In this document: positions 23,583-35,734 of the stretch, one piece after another
Numbering within the stretch: position 1 is the first letter of the stretch
Layout: each line of letters starts with the position of its first letter
Assembly: GCA_013396525.1 (NCBI GenBank)
Contig: VWYX01000272.1
Location: forward strand, 457,825 to 521,824
Direction: 5' to 3'
Source of the DNA: Chaetorhynchus papuensis
Lineage: Eukaryota > Chordata > Aves > Passeriformes > Rhipiduridae
DNA length: 64,000 nt
The notes under the pieces: model-generated
Seen by the model: only the letters and a program-made list of their open reading frames with translations
Told to the model about the DNA's origin: nothing
The model's database searches: none
Position numbers and translations under genes: made by a program

Positions 23583-25991
23583 CAATTCTTACTACATTGC
23601 AGATCAGAGAGAAATTACCACTTTTGCTTAACATTTATGTGCCTCTGTATTACCATCCAAACACTCTGCTTTGGATACTTAGCCCTGACTAGTAATACGT
23701 ATTGACCTGCTGCTTTCAGCTCAAAACGGTCTGTTGGGTGATCAATTCCCAGTAAATAGATGAAGATCTAGCCAGGCCACATTTCTCAGTCTTTCCTTTG
23801 ATACCTAAGCTCCTTAAAGTGAAATGTGACAGTGAGAAAAGCCTAAGCTACTGCAGTGCAGAGAGGTTTCAAATATTCATCTTTATTACATCCTTCTAAA
23901 ATTGAAGATAGTGATGCCATTCATCAGAACTTTTCTCTTGCAAGAATTAAGATCTCAATAGCTTGGAGAGAACATTAGCAAGGAGTTTAGTGTCTCCACA
24001 TCTTCTCTCCTTACTGCTACTGAAAAATAAATACGTTTTAAAAGCCTCTTGGCATGTGTTCTGGAAGGACAGGCTTTTGTACTACGTCTTATTGACCACA
24101 AACTGGAAAGCAATGTTGAAACTTGAGTCCAAATGCCATAAAACTGTGAAATGCAGCTATGCCTTTTATGCTGAGACTTTAATTATACATGAAATATAAG
24201 ATTCAGTGCCCACTTAAGGTATTATATGGAAAATAGTAATGATAGCAGAGGAAGCATTAATTAGTTGAGCGTGGTAAATTTTCATTTTACCTTCTAGTGT
24301 TCCTTATCTTCATTTTTCTTTTCAACATTTCTTTCTGAAAAACTAACTGCTAATAGAATGAAAAAATAAGAGGCAGGAAAAACACTTAAAATGTTGCTGG
24401 AATATTGGAATATTGTAATTCAAATCCTGAAGTTCCTAAACAGTAGAAAATCTTCCAGATTGGAGAATTGTCTCCTGAGAAGCTGTATGTCTCTTACTTA
24501 TTAATTGTGGCTCTTACCATGGTAAAAAAGAGAAATTATGTTTTTGGAAAGAGGGAATTTTCTTCAGTGTGTGCCAGGAAGGTTTTGGAAAGAATAGATA
24601 GTTTTATATTTAATATAAAATTGTTAGAGAATATGGCAGCCAGTAAATTTCAGCAATACCTGAAGTCAATCTATGTCTGAGATTCAAGAGCTGTCCCCAG
24701 AGCAGATACATCTTCAGTTTACTGGGAAAATCTGCTTAAGAGGGAAGAGAAATTCTAATCCAGTGCCAGTATAGGTGTGTCTGGAAATCTTAGGCATAGT
24801 GGCATCCCACAAGACTCTTACTTTCAATTAGGGAAGTTTTGGGTTTTGTGCGTTTTATTCACTTCACTTTTAATGAGCTTGGGTCTTTTGTTGTTTTTAA
24901 TTTTTATATTTTCTATATGTTTGATATGAATTCAGCATGGCATATGAGTTAAAATGTTGAGGGAGGAAATATTTTAGTGTGTATATCTTCACAAAATTGT
25001 ATGAGAATTAAGTGGAATTCTTCTTTTAAAACTGATTCTGTAGAACTTTTATTTAAGGTTGTTTCTGGCATAGCAGTTAAGAAGTACATTTCTCTTTTTC
25101 TTTCCTATGTTTTCAGGAATTTTTCTTTCTCTGTCCTTTGTCCTCTGTCTTCTCTCCTTTCTTTCCCCAGTTTTTAGGAAGGGTATTTAGGGAGTCCATT
25201 GATTTTTGCTTCTCAATTCAATAGTTCTCAGAGAAAACTGAGAAACAAGAGTTAAAGAATATTTTTTATCTTTGAAGGGTGGAAGGGAACAATCTTGTGT
25301 AATTTCATGTCAGATTATTTTCAGTTAGAATCACTGCAAAATAGTCTTTTGCAAAATAATGAATTTTGCTTTTTACACACTTAATAAAAAATTGAACTAA
25401 AGAAGAGGAAAAGACTATCTAATGAACTGCTATCAAGATTATTAAAAGCCTGACTTCCAACAACAAAAACAAGAGAACTCCTGGAAAACGTTTCCTGAAG
25501 TATAAATTATCAAAGTTTTAAACCATTTTTCTGTGTTATATTTCATGATCTGCACAGCAGAACATAAGAATGAAACATAAGATGTAAATATGGAGTCCAA
25601 TAAATAGACTTTTCAGTCCTGCTTGCCTTTCTTTGTTGATTTGAATACTCCATGTTTGTTTCCTACAGCTGAAAACCCCAGAAGATCATATCAGAAATTT
25701 ATTTAATGAAAAAGAGAAAAAGAATTATTTTCTGAGTTTAAAGTCCATATGGCATTGAGAAATAAGCAGAATCCCATGTTTCATTTAACTTTTTAGATAT
25801 TTGAGTAGTATAAAAAATTGTTTTGTACAATTTATTCTGTCTGGCATTATGCAGCTTCAGGGAAATAAAAGTCTGAAGAAGGGTAATCTTTGGAGTTTTA
25901 TGTTGAAAACATTCAAAGTGTTCATATTTGAAAACCTGTTAAGAAGATCTTAAAAAAAGGAAGTGAAGCCTAAACTCTTAGACCTAAGTCT

Positions 25992-26100
25992 GTTTTTGTA
26001 TATGTTTGTGTGTACATATATGCATACACATATATACATATGTGTGTTTGTAGACATGTATGCTTATATAAAAAAATGTGTATATGTATGTAAATAAATG
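25992..26100. repeat. Degenerate TG/TA/CA microsatellite
   Basis: About 110 bases of alternating purine/pyrimidine TATATG, TGTGTG and CATACA units with interruptions. Confidence 0.85.
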
Positions 26101-28704
26101 CTGGCCCTCAAAAACCTAATTTTCTAAAGAGAAATAATCAGGCAAAAGCTTAGAAAGAAATTTTGTTTCCTTACTTGCAGTACACTGTGAGATATCTAAA
26201 CAGCAATTCTGCTTTCAGCCAAACAAGGAACTTGGCAGTGTTTGTATGTTAATTGGAATACTTAAGCATTCTGAATTTTTGTGTAATTCATGCTACTTCT
26301 GCAGTGCTTGCCAAATATATAGATTGAGTGTGGTATATCTGAGGATTTATTAATACAACTTCAGATATTTTGTGGGGATAAAACATATTTCAGACTGTGA
26401 AGTTTGAGAAAGACTCTGTTAATTAATTATAAGTATCAAACAATAAATTTCATTGAGAGCAGTATTTACCTTTTTTTTTTACTAAATAACAAAACAGAGG
26501 CATTATAGTGTTCATTGCAAAGCCAGCGTAGAATCCAGCAATGCTGTAATGAATTGCTGTGATTCATAGCATTTAAAATCTAAATGATCTATAAGAGAAA
26601 TGCCATGATGTGAGGTCCTACCTTAAGGAGAAGGGAGCACCCAAGATTCATAAATGCTCACGACTGAAAGGAATGACCAAAGTCAGAGTCTGCAAAACCT
26701 CACAGGATTTAGTAGTAAATCACACACTTGGCATGGCAGTTGGTATGTTAGTCCCTGACCTGCTGAATAAGGATGTGGCACTGGGTTTTGGGTAAAGGGT
26801 GAGATGAAAAGAAAGAGAAAAAAGAAATGAATGAGAGAAAGCAAGAGATCACCAGTCGTGGTTCCAGTGCTGGTCCAGCAGCTGGGATGTTCAGGGTCCT
26901 GGCAGGGCCACTTGGGCTTGGTGGGGCTTCCTCACCTTGGTGGTGGAAGTTTTCTGTTGAAGACCAACAAAATGGAGACCAATGTAAGGTAATGCTGCTC
27001 TTACGTGATGCATAAAACCCTCAAAAATTTGCCAATTTAAGGTACTCTTTAGGATAAGAATCAGTGAAAATAAAACTGTGTAGAGAGTGAAAGACTATAG
27101 GAAATTTTTTTAGGAGCAGAAAGATGAATGTGCATGCCTCAGGGTAAAAGCATTCTGTAACAGATGGGAATAAATGAAACATATCCCCAGCATCTCTGTT
27201 TTTCTGTTATTGCCCCATGTGGTGGTTCTTGAACTTTTCTGCTCAGAATTATGAATTGACAGTGGTATTAAGTTGATCTGTCAGTGATGCGTCAAGAGTT
27301 CTTAGATGAATAATTATCAGTTTTGATGAGCAAGAGTTGTAGCATCCTGCCTGAAGTAGGAACTGTAATTTTTCTTTCATCTCTAATAAAATTAGGCTTG
27401 TTTTCCATGTTAAGATAATTGTAGCTACACATGCTGTGTGTTCTGAAGGCAGATACGTTATCAATCTGTTAATCTTAAATTTTAAATAATAAATAATAGC
27501 CTCTTCAAAAATATTCAAAGGCATATTTCCTCTCATCTTTCTTATGCTCTGGATTGTATACTTCAGTACTATCATTTCAAAGCTTGTCCTGGTTCTAATA
27601 TGAGCACGTACAGGAAAGGTTATTGCTACATATTTCTTCTGTAAATGCTTGTGTTATTCAGTGCCAGATTTGAGCTACTGAAACAGGACTATAGATGTTG
27701 TTATAGCTATAGATTAGTTCCACTTCCAGAGATTTTCAGATTCCAGAGTAAGAATTTGCTGTATAATAATGTAAACCATTCTTACTGCACTAGTTTACAT
27801 TGAAAGGATGTACTGTGATGTATTAAAGGTCGATCTAGCTCAGTATTCTACCTTCAACAGAAGTTGCTTAGAGATGAGTAACAGTGCAAATGTACAGAAA
27901 TGCTTTATAAATACTCTGAGACTTCCTGCTTTGAAATTCAAGACTCCGTCAGAGGGAAGTGGCACTTCTGTAATGCTGTTCTAGATTTCCATACTGCGAA
28001 TTTAATTCTATTTTCAAGCTTTGCAGACTTGTAGTATCACAATATTCTGGAGCAGTCAGTAAATTTAAAATCTCTATTCTGTGTAAAATACTTTGTTTTG
28101 ACTTTGCTGCTTAATACTGTAACTTGGTTCTTCCTTTGCTGACGAAATTGTGTGTTCCACTAGAACAACATCTAGTTCCTGCTCTTGGTGTCGTGCTTAC
28201 TTACACAGACTGCTGTCCTATCACCATTCAATTGCTACTCTTGTTAACATAGTCTAATTTATTAATTTCTTATAAAGCCCTATTTCATACCTTTAATCAC
28301 AAAAGGCCATCAGTTTTGAGATTTTGGGTGAATGTATTTGGTTTATTTGAAAACTCTCTTAAAATAGTAGCCTAGCTCTGTGTATTTTTTCCTCTGTTTT
28401 TCAGTAACTCAGAATTTGAAAAAATTGCTTGTGGCTATGTAATAGAAGATTAATCATCGGTATCTCTTACGCCTCCTTAGATATAAGAATTTTTCAAGTG
28501 ATGGCAAGAATTTAAATTTTTTATTATTTGTGAAAGCAGGAGAACAAGCTTCACAAGAAATACAGTACTTTAAATAAAGACTTATTGCTGTTCTTACTTT
28601 TTTATATAAAACAGCTCTTAAACTTAGTAGATTAAACTAAGTTTGATCCTTTAACTGTTTTAATCCTTGGTATAAGAACAATGTTTTTCATTGTGCATGG
28701 TCTT

Positions 28705-28752
28705 CTTATCCAGATAATTCCAATACATCATACTTATGCTTATCCAGATAAT
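28705..28752. repeat. 14-bp direct repeat, 34-bp spacing
   Basis: CTTATCCAGATAAT occurs at 28705-28718 and 28739-28752. Probably a small local duplication. Confidence 0.85.
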
Positions 28753-30649
28753 GGATCAGTTAATAAAAGTGAAACTGAAAAAAAACCCCACAGTAAATCC
28801 CAGAAATGGAGAATGAGACCAGAAGTAATCTGCTTTATTCTCATGTACAAAAACTAATCTGAATATACCTGTAGTGTACTGAACAGGTACTGCCTAAGCT
28901 GTTATAAAAATCTCTGAAAAAGGAGATTCTACAATCCACTTAAGGCAATATCTGCCAGAATTTCCCACTCATTGCTATTTGAAAGAGTTTCCTATTATCT
29001 AACATAAACTCTAACAGGGGAAATTTTGAGTTAAGTCCATCCTTTCTCTTTTACAATATGGTGTGTAATGAATCTTTGGTTTTCTAGTAACTTTATACGT
29101 ATTTTCAGACTGTTATCTTCTTCAGTTTCTCTCTCTCCTCCTTCTTGGCAAAACATTTCCATTCTTTCAGTCTTTCAGTGTACTCAACTCGATGTTTTTT
29201 GTTGTAAACCCTTTTAGTTGCTCCTTCTCTTGGAGTTTTGGTGCCCATTGCTGGTTTCTATACCAGGTGAGACTTTACCAGAACTAGAAGTGAAAAGATC
29301 AGTCTACATGGTTAAGACAGAACTCTCCTGCTAATGCATGCTAGCAGTGTTTGCTTTTTCTACCACAGTATTAGATTTACTGTTTTCTCCAGGTTCTTTT
29401 CTGCAGAAATTCTCTCTATACAATTTTCCATCTAGCACTTGCATAATGAATTATTTTTAATTAATTGTAGTGTGCTGCAAACATCATTACTGGATTTCAT
29501 CCCATTTGTTACAGATCATTACTCCAGTTGTTCAAGAGCTTAAATTATAGTCCTTTCCTAATGAATACTCGCAACCAATTTTTCTTCCCAAAGCTGATTC
29601 TTTAACCTGTTTTATATTATCTCCAGATGGGAGTGAGATCATTTTTTGCAATTTTGAAAAATTGCGTATGAAAATATTGGAAAATACACAATCTAGGATT
29701 TTTTTTGTGGATAGCTGATAGCAGTTAGGGTTACTATTTTTCAGTGAAGTTTGTGCTTCACTTTACACGATCTTTTCCCTAGAATACATTTTCATTGCTT
29801 CTCTGTGACAGCGAATGTAATCAAAATCTTGCTGAAGTTAAAATGTTTAGTATTTTTTCTTGGTCCATCGTATCATTTACTTGTCAAAAAAATAAACAAA
29901 ATTTGACCTAGAGGAATTTATGGTGACTGTTGCTTGGTATTCTGCCAACAAATACGTGGTTTGTCATTTTTGTGTAGAATTGTTGAAGGTATTCATTCCC
30001 TTGATTATCTCCATTTGAAGAATAGTTTTCATATCCCACAAAAAAGTCTTGAGGCTTCAGGTCTAATAATAAATAAATACTTAAATATTTTTGTGAAAAA
30101 TAGATTATGGCAAAAAAAAAGCATTGCAAAACCTTGTAGACTTTCTATTGATTAATCAGAGTAAGGACATCAAATTTTTAAAAACTCAATAGATCTGGAC
30201 TTATTTTAAAACAAATTTTTTAAAAAAGGTGGTGAAAAATTAGAGTGCCATGGCAAAACTTTGCTGCTTCTGTGTAGAAATGCTTCATGAGTGAAGCAAG
30301 CAGTGTGTCTTCAAGAGTTGGCTTAATCCGTCACGAGAAAGATGGAGGCAATGCTGTAATGCTTGATTACTGCATGCATGCAACATGATACCAATACAAG
30401 TTAAAAAACCACCCCAAACGATTAAAAGTAAATGCATTCAAGAGTTCAGTTGGTCCCAAATCAGTGAATTGACTGTGAGTGTTACTTCCTTTAGTGCTGA
30501 ATGGAATCAACAAGTGAAACAGAACTACTCTCATTTTAGATCCCTTGCAGAGGCCTTTTGCAGTGTATTTTTGGGTTTCCATAACCATAAGAAATGTTTG
30601 AGTGCATTTACAAGTGGCTGCACATCCACTCCAAGCTAACCCTGCCTAG

Positions 30650-31400
30650 TTGTTTTCTTTTACAAAGTATTTTCCCTTCTTGTCATGGGTGAGACAGAGT
30701 ACAAAACATCCTGTGGGGGGTCAGAATCCTGGGTTTGTTGCAGAACCAGCTCTTGCCCTGTTTGATAATTTCACACATCCAGTTGCTTCCCACAGCAACT
30801 CAACAATTTGTTCACAAGGTCTCAAATTCCCTCTGTGCCAGGGAGGCCACTGGAACATCAGGGAAAAGTTGTGTCAATTCCTGCTGTGCTGCTGCTCACA
30901 GACACCAAGCTCATGTCCCTCCAAAATCCCTGGACATCCTGTGGCTTTTGTCTCTATGCGTCTCTCTGATCTTCAGAATCTTCTCCCACTTCCAAAATCT
31001 TTCTTCCAATTATGAATTTTTTTCACCTTCTTTCTAATCCCCTGTTGTCTCTTCAATAGCACTGATTCTTTTTGGGAATGCTTCTTTTTTTCTCTTCTTC
31101 ATTTCGTAACTCCAAGTCCCCAGTTTTCCCAATCTCAGTCTCTGTGCAGAGCACAGTTTATTATCAGCCTAACTGGGGCTTCTGTCTCACTCCTCTTCAT
31201 TAATGGTTTAGAATGTACCATTTTAGTCTTGATGTTATCAAAATTTTCAGCCAGCCCTTTTGGGATGCAGCTAGCAGGTAGCAGGAATGTGTCTCAATTC
31301 AGAAGTTTGGACAATTTTCTCTCCCCTTGCCCCCAGTCAAACAGAGTTCTTGCTACCTGTTAGCATTCACGTTTTAAACTGTTTTTGATCAGGTTCTTGT
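30650..31400. mobile_element. Possible retroelement-derived block
   Basis: Pyrimidine-rich and GC-richer than its surroundings, with CATGGGTGAGACAGAGTACA near 30684 and clustered overlapping open frames (30650-31037) that do not look like conserved protein. The composition resembles an old LTR insertion, but I could not recognise a family or define ends. Confidence 0.3.
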
Positions 31401-32059
31401 CATGGCGTTGGCTGAAAATCTTTATCTTAAAGCTCCCCTAGTAATTTTTTTTTTTTCCAAGAAATGCCAGTAGAAATGAAATTCAATATATTTACATGCT
31501 TGGAGGTATCCTGAGTAATAATTCTGATTTCCATTGTTTATTTCTACTAAAATTGACTAATTCTATTTAAAAACTTAATTACAGTAAAGTGGCTAGCTGG
31601 CAGATGTTCTGCTAGATTTGATGTAATTAGGAAAAATACATTATGTTTTCTGACTCATTTATTCACAAGCCTTTGAATTAAGTGGGTTGATTGATAGTAG
31701 AAGGATTAACTGAAAAACAACAAAAATGCTTATAGAAGTATTTCATTAGCTAAGATGCAAAAATATTCCACTTAATGTTTTTTTCTTTATGCTCCCATTT
31801 ACACAACTATAAGGCTATAGTTCAATGAACGATTTTTAAGAAATAGTCCCATGGTGTTTCATTTCCACTGGCACATTTATGTGGCTGCATGGCAAAACTG
31901 GATTGGGTGATCCAGATTAAACAGTAAACTATTTTTTTGCTCTTTCTTTTTAAGCCAGCTTTGTTCCCCAGCTACTTTGTTGGCATAGAGACAATTCTAT
32001 GAGCATGAAAGCAAGGATTAGTGAGAGCACAGCAAGGTACAAAAGTGCTGTGTATGGTG

Positions 32060-32140
32060 CCCCTGGCCATGGCAGAGGTTTGGAGGTGGATCTTTAATGT
32101 CCCTTCCAACCCAAACCATTCTGTGATTCTGTGATAGAAG
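32060..32140 (+). mobile_element. CR1 LINE 3' end
   Basis: CCCTGGCCATGGCAGAGGTT, then TCTTTAATGTCCCTTCCAAC and CATTCTGTGATTCTGTGATA: the sense CR1 tail with its octamer-like ATTCTGTG repeats. Confidence 0.9.
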
Positions 32141-34198
32141 CACAACTGCTGCTGCCTAAGCATGCTCGAGTAACATTCCCACCAGAAGACTAAAAGCAGC
32201 AAATAGTATATTTAAATATAAAGTAGGATAAAAAATAAAGTTACTTTTTTTTGATCAAAGCATATGGTTTAATGAGTTTCCATAACCAGGCTCAGCAAAT
32301 AAGTCTAGATTACTAACAAGAAGAATAATTCAATATCAGACCTAATACAGCAGAAATAGTTAATCTTTAAAAGTTAAAAATGAAAATTTGAAAATGGTGA
32401 TTTATTAAAAATACCAATATTGTGTGCTGAGAGTGAGTCTGAACTCCATTAATCAAAAAAGAAGACAGTTTATTGATTTGTATAGGTCCCAAAGATGATC
32501 AATAAAGTGATGAATTTATGTTAGAAGGACTGACTTTTTAAGAAGAAAGTAAGCTTTCAAAAATGTATTTTGTTATTTTTAAAATATTTGTTTTTGCAGT
32601 GACTACATTAAATATTTTATAATTAACTGCAAGCAGTTTACCAGGAAGATGGGATGAAATTAATGTCTCTTACTGGAGATGTTTGTAAAATGGATGTCTG
32701 AATTTAGTTAAAATTAATACTGTTACATTTTAGATGTTGCGGTCCATATTTAATGTAATGTCTTCCTGTCATAGGTAACAGGAAGATGTTATATATCCAG
32801 TCAGACTTCATCTTTGGTACTTTCCAATATGGAGTTTTCAAGAGCTGAAAGTTGAGTTTTCTGCTTGAAAAAGTTCATTCAGTTAAACAATAAGGAAAAA
32901 ATAACTTTGACACAGTGAGATTAATGCATGTTTTAATTTTGATTTGAAAACGTAAAGAAAATGAAATATTCATGCAAATACTCTTTTAAATACTGTTGGT
33001 TGTTTTTTACTGAAAATATATTTAATGAATCTTTAGAATAATATTACATAAATTGATTCACAACATGAATAGGAGAAAATAAGGGATTTTGGGCCAAGCC
33101 TAAAAATCACCACACTGAAGCAGTGGCAAACTAAAATCATTACCAATGTCACAGAGTCCAGCTCAGATGGATCTACAGGCTTTTGTTTCTGAGCTTGTGC
33201 AGCATCTGCTCCTGTTGTTTCTTGCTAAAGCAGTATGAATATGCTGAGGTATCTGCAAGTTGATGTGACGTGTTGGGCATTTAAGGTTTTCTGATGATGA
33301 GTCAACTGTAGTCTATAAATGTCTGTTCTTTATCTGAATAATGACAGGTAGATTTTGCTTAGGATCTGGCACAGGGGTCTGTTGTAGGTTGAACTAATTT
33401 TTTGAGTGTAATAGTGAAATGAAACCTAGATAATTTGTTCCACATCAGAAAGCTTGATCCCATTCTGTCTGAAAACCTTGCCAATGGCTGAAACCCAAAG
33501 TGTTTCCTAAATTTGGGAGCTTGGATCTGAGACAGTGAAGCTGTGTAAATGCTGTGTTAAATATTTAAGATATGGGTGCTTCAAATAAGAAATTATAAAT
33601 AAACTGCATTCAATTTCTTAATAATCAGTTTTATTTTATAAAAACATTAGAAATATGAAAAATTATCTAACCTTCTGAGGCTTGGGGTTTACAACAGTTG
33701 TAGAAGTGATTTGTGCTGTAACAATTAAGCTGTTGTCTCTCATTTATATTGCATTTATGCCAAATAATTTAATATGACCTTAAAGAAAATCAGTAACATT
33801 TCCTTTTTCTGTCTTAAGCATTTCAACTTCAAAGGATTTCTGCATATTTTCATGAGATTCAGTAGCTCTATTAATGTTAGGCCTATAGAAATAAAAAGTT
33901 TACATTTTTAGGCTCCTAGTCTATGAGGTTAAGTTTAGATTATGTGCTTTCCATTCTTCTGTGATACAGGCTGCAGCAAAGTAAATAATAGTTGCAATAT
34001 TCTAGGTGAGATTTTTCATGTTTTCATCAACAGGTCTGAAATAGAAATATGCTTGTGAAATTCTACAGGTGAATGGATGTTTCCTTTCTCTGTTTTCCTC
34101 TACTCAGTGATTTCAAATAGCTGTCATATCTATCTAGAACAAAATAGGCATCCTGGGGAGAAGAGAGTCTCATGAATCTTCCTTTGTGTTTTAATCAG

Positions 34199-34296
34199 GT
34201 GGAATACCACCCATGAGATGGATAGTGAATTTTGACCAAGATCTTCTAGATGGTCTGGTGTTGGCAGCACAGGTAGCAGCTTATTGTCCATATTTG
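34199..34296 (+). CDS. CFAP47: CFAP47 window exon 9 (CH domain core)
   Basis: The 98-nt exon lies between acceptor TTTAATCAG and donor GTAAGA; it starts phase 1 and ends phase 0. It encodes GGIPPMRWIVNFDQDLLDG followed by LVLAAQVAAYCPYL. The D-L-x-D-G-x-x-L motif is the hallmark of the CH core helix that fixes the domain assignment. About 90 bases after the donor a GC-richer LTR-like block begins, so most of the next intron is insertion sequence. Confidence 0.95.
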
Positions 34297-35617
34297 GTAA
34301 GAAGGTTTTAAAATATTTTTGTATTAAAAAGTATTAAAAATATTTTACAATTTTTATTAAGTTTTATTCAATTTATTATTTTCGGTGGGTTTGTTCAGGC
34401 CTTGTTTTCCTTTGCAGTGTTGAGTATGTTGAGTGCAGGGAGCTGGGGTGCAGCTGTGGTGTGAGGTGCAGGTGGAGCTCTGGGTGGTGGGAGCCCAGGA
34501 AAGAGACCTGGCACTGACCCTTTGCATAACAAAGGTTCTGGGGACCTGTGGCACAGCCAGGTGACCAGAGAGACACGGCAGGAGCTGAGGATCCTGCAGG
34601 AAGACCCCAGACTTTCACACACTTAGACCGAGGATGTGTAAAAGCCCAGGGTTTCCTTTGCACAGGGTCCCTCTTCAGCTCAAGGTGTTCTTCTGTTATT
34701 GCACCAAGATTAAATTATTTTAAGGATCCAGACACTGAGACTCTGCTGTGGGAAACCTGGGGTCAAACTGATGCCTTTTCCTTTTTTAAAATCAAAAGTC
34801 AAACATGGCTAGAAGGGAAAAAGGGGTTTTACCTTGGTATTTATTTTAAGGATCCTTAAGTGCACCACGTCCAGGTCAAATGCACCTTCATGCACACTGC
34901 AATGCACCCCTCCCAAAGATCTGGTCTCACATTGTAGGTCTTACTAATTAGCACATCTATCAAAAATTCCCCAATGAGAGGCTCGAGTGAGCCCCCCTCT
35001 CCAAGGAACCTTCCCTGGATGGTTCTATCTCAGTTTACAAAATGTGTTCTGGAGAGGACCTTGGGCTCTGGGCACACTGATCCCCTAACTATGAAGCTTC
35101 TAAAATGTTTTGTCTCCTAGCTTAACGGACAAGTTCAAGAATGTAGGCAAAAAGCACCAAGAATACAGAAGTTGTAAAAAGGTATAAAAGAGGTTTAAAA
35201 GAAAAGGCAAAAAATCATCATGGCATCAGAACCAGTAAGGAAACCTTGTCTGAGAGTGTGAGAGTGGGGTGTGTAGGGAGTCAGGCAGGGCATCCATCAC
35301 TCACTGCATCCTCCCACTGCAAGGGGCTTTCAGTCCCAGCTCAGGTGGCTACCAGTGGCTCCTGGGTGGTTGGACAGGGAAATTTCCTTAACAGCAGCTC
35401 TTGGCCTATATGATTTTTAAAAAGAAAAAAAAACAACCCAACATTTAGCAAGTCATGGGGGATTATTTCAGTATTAATTTTTCTTTTTACTGGGTTTATT
35501 CTTAACAGGGAATTTCAGTTCAAAATTTAGATCATATTGATTGCTGAATGAGCAAAAATACAAAATCGGTAATTTTGCCTAGTGGAAGGTTGAGTTTGAT
35601 TTCTCTGTCTTGTCTAG
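34297..35617 (+). other. CFAP47: Intron 9-10
   Basis: 1.3-kb intron, about three quarters of which is the LTR-like insertion at 34383-35420. Only the first 90 and last 200 bases look like ordinary AT-rich intron. Confidence 0.85.
34383..35420. mobile_element. LTR-type endogenous retroelement block (songbird-like)
   Basis: GC-rich block with clear edges against AT-rich intron. Stretches such as GAGAGGCTCGAGTGAGCCCC near 34977, CCTTGGGCTCTGGGCACACT near 35060, and GGGAAATTTCCTTAACAGCA near 35379 are ones I recall from dispersed songbird LTR elements. A good TATA-like box (TATAAAAG) sits at 35183-35190. A 15-bp direct repeat (TTATTTTAAGGATCC at 34715-34729 and 34841-34855) suggests an internal duplication or nested event. 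Overlapping antisense frames at 34357-34663 are shadows. No retroviral coding domain is visible, so this is probably an LTR or fragment without internal genes. Confidence 0.6.
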
Positions 35618-35734
35618 ATTCCCACTCACTTCATAAAGATGTATACTGATCCAAGAACTCATGAACAGTTTCTGCACAACTCTTTGATACTTGTGAAGGC
35701 TCTGCATGCTGTCAATCTGGATATGGACATAAAG
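35618..35734 (+). CDS. CFAP47: CFAP47 window exon 10 (CH domain)
   Basis: The 117-nt, phase-0 exon (39 codons) follows acceptor TCTTGTCTAG and ends at donor GTAGAT. It encodes IPTHFIKMYTDPRTHEQFLH and then NSLILVKALHAVNLDMDIK, matching the middle helices of a CH domain (N-x-x-x-x-x-x-A-L form). Both borders are clean and both neighbours share phase 0. The open frame continues past the donor into the intron, but the splice site and the fit to exon 11 define the end. Confidence 0.95.

Larger units (their letters stand above)
20000..34198 (+). other. CFAP47: Intron 8-9 (14.2 kb)
   Basis: The largest intron in the window; it splits the CH domain between its first helix and the D-L-x-D-G core. 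It contains a 16-bp tandem duplication (20832-20863), a CR1 reverse-transcriptase-region fragment (22540-23235), T17 at 23566-23582, a TG/TA-rich microsatellite (25992-26100), a possible retroelement block (30650-31400) and a CR1 tail (32060-32140). I found no exon: exons 8 and 9 join in phase without one. Confidence 0.85.
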
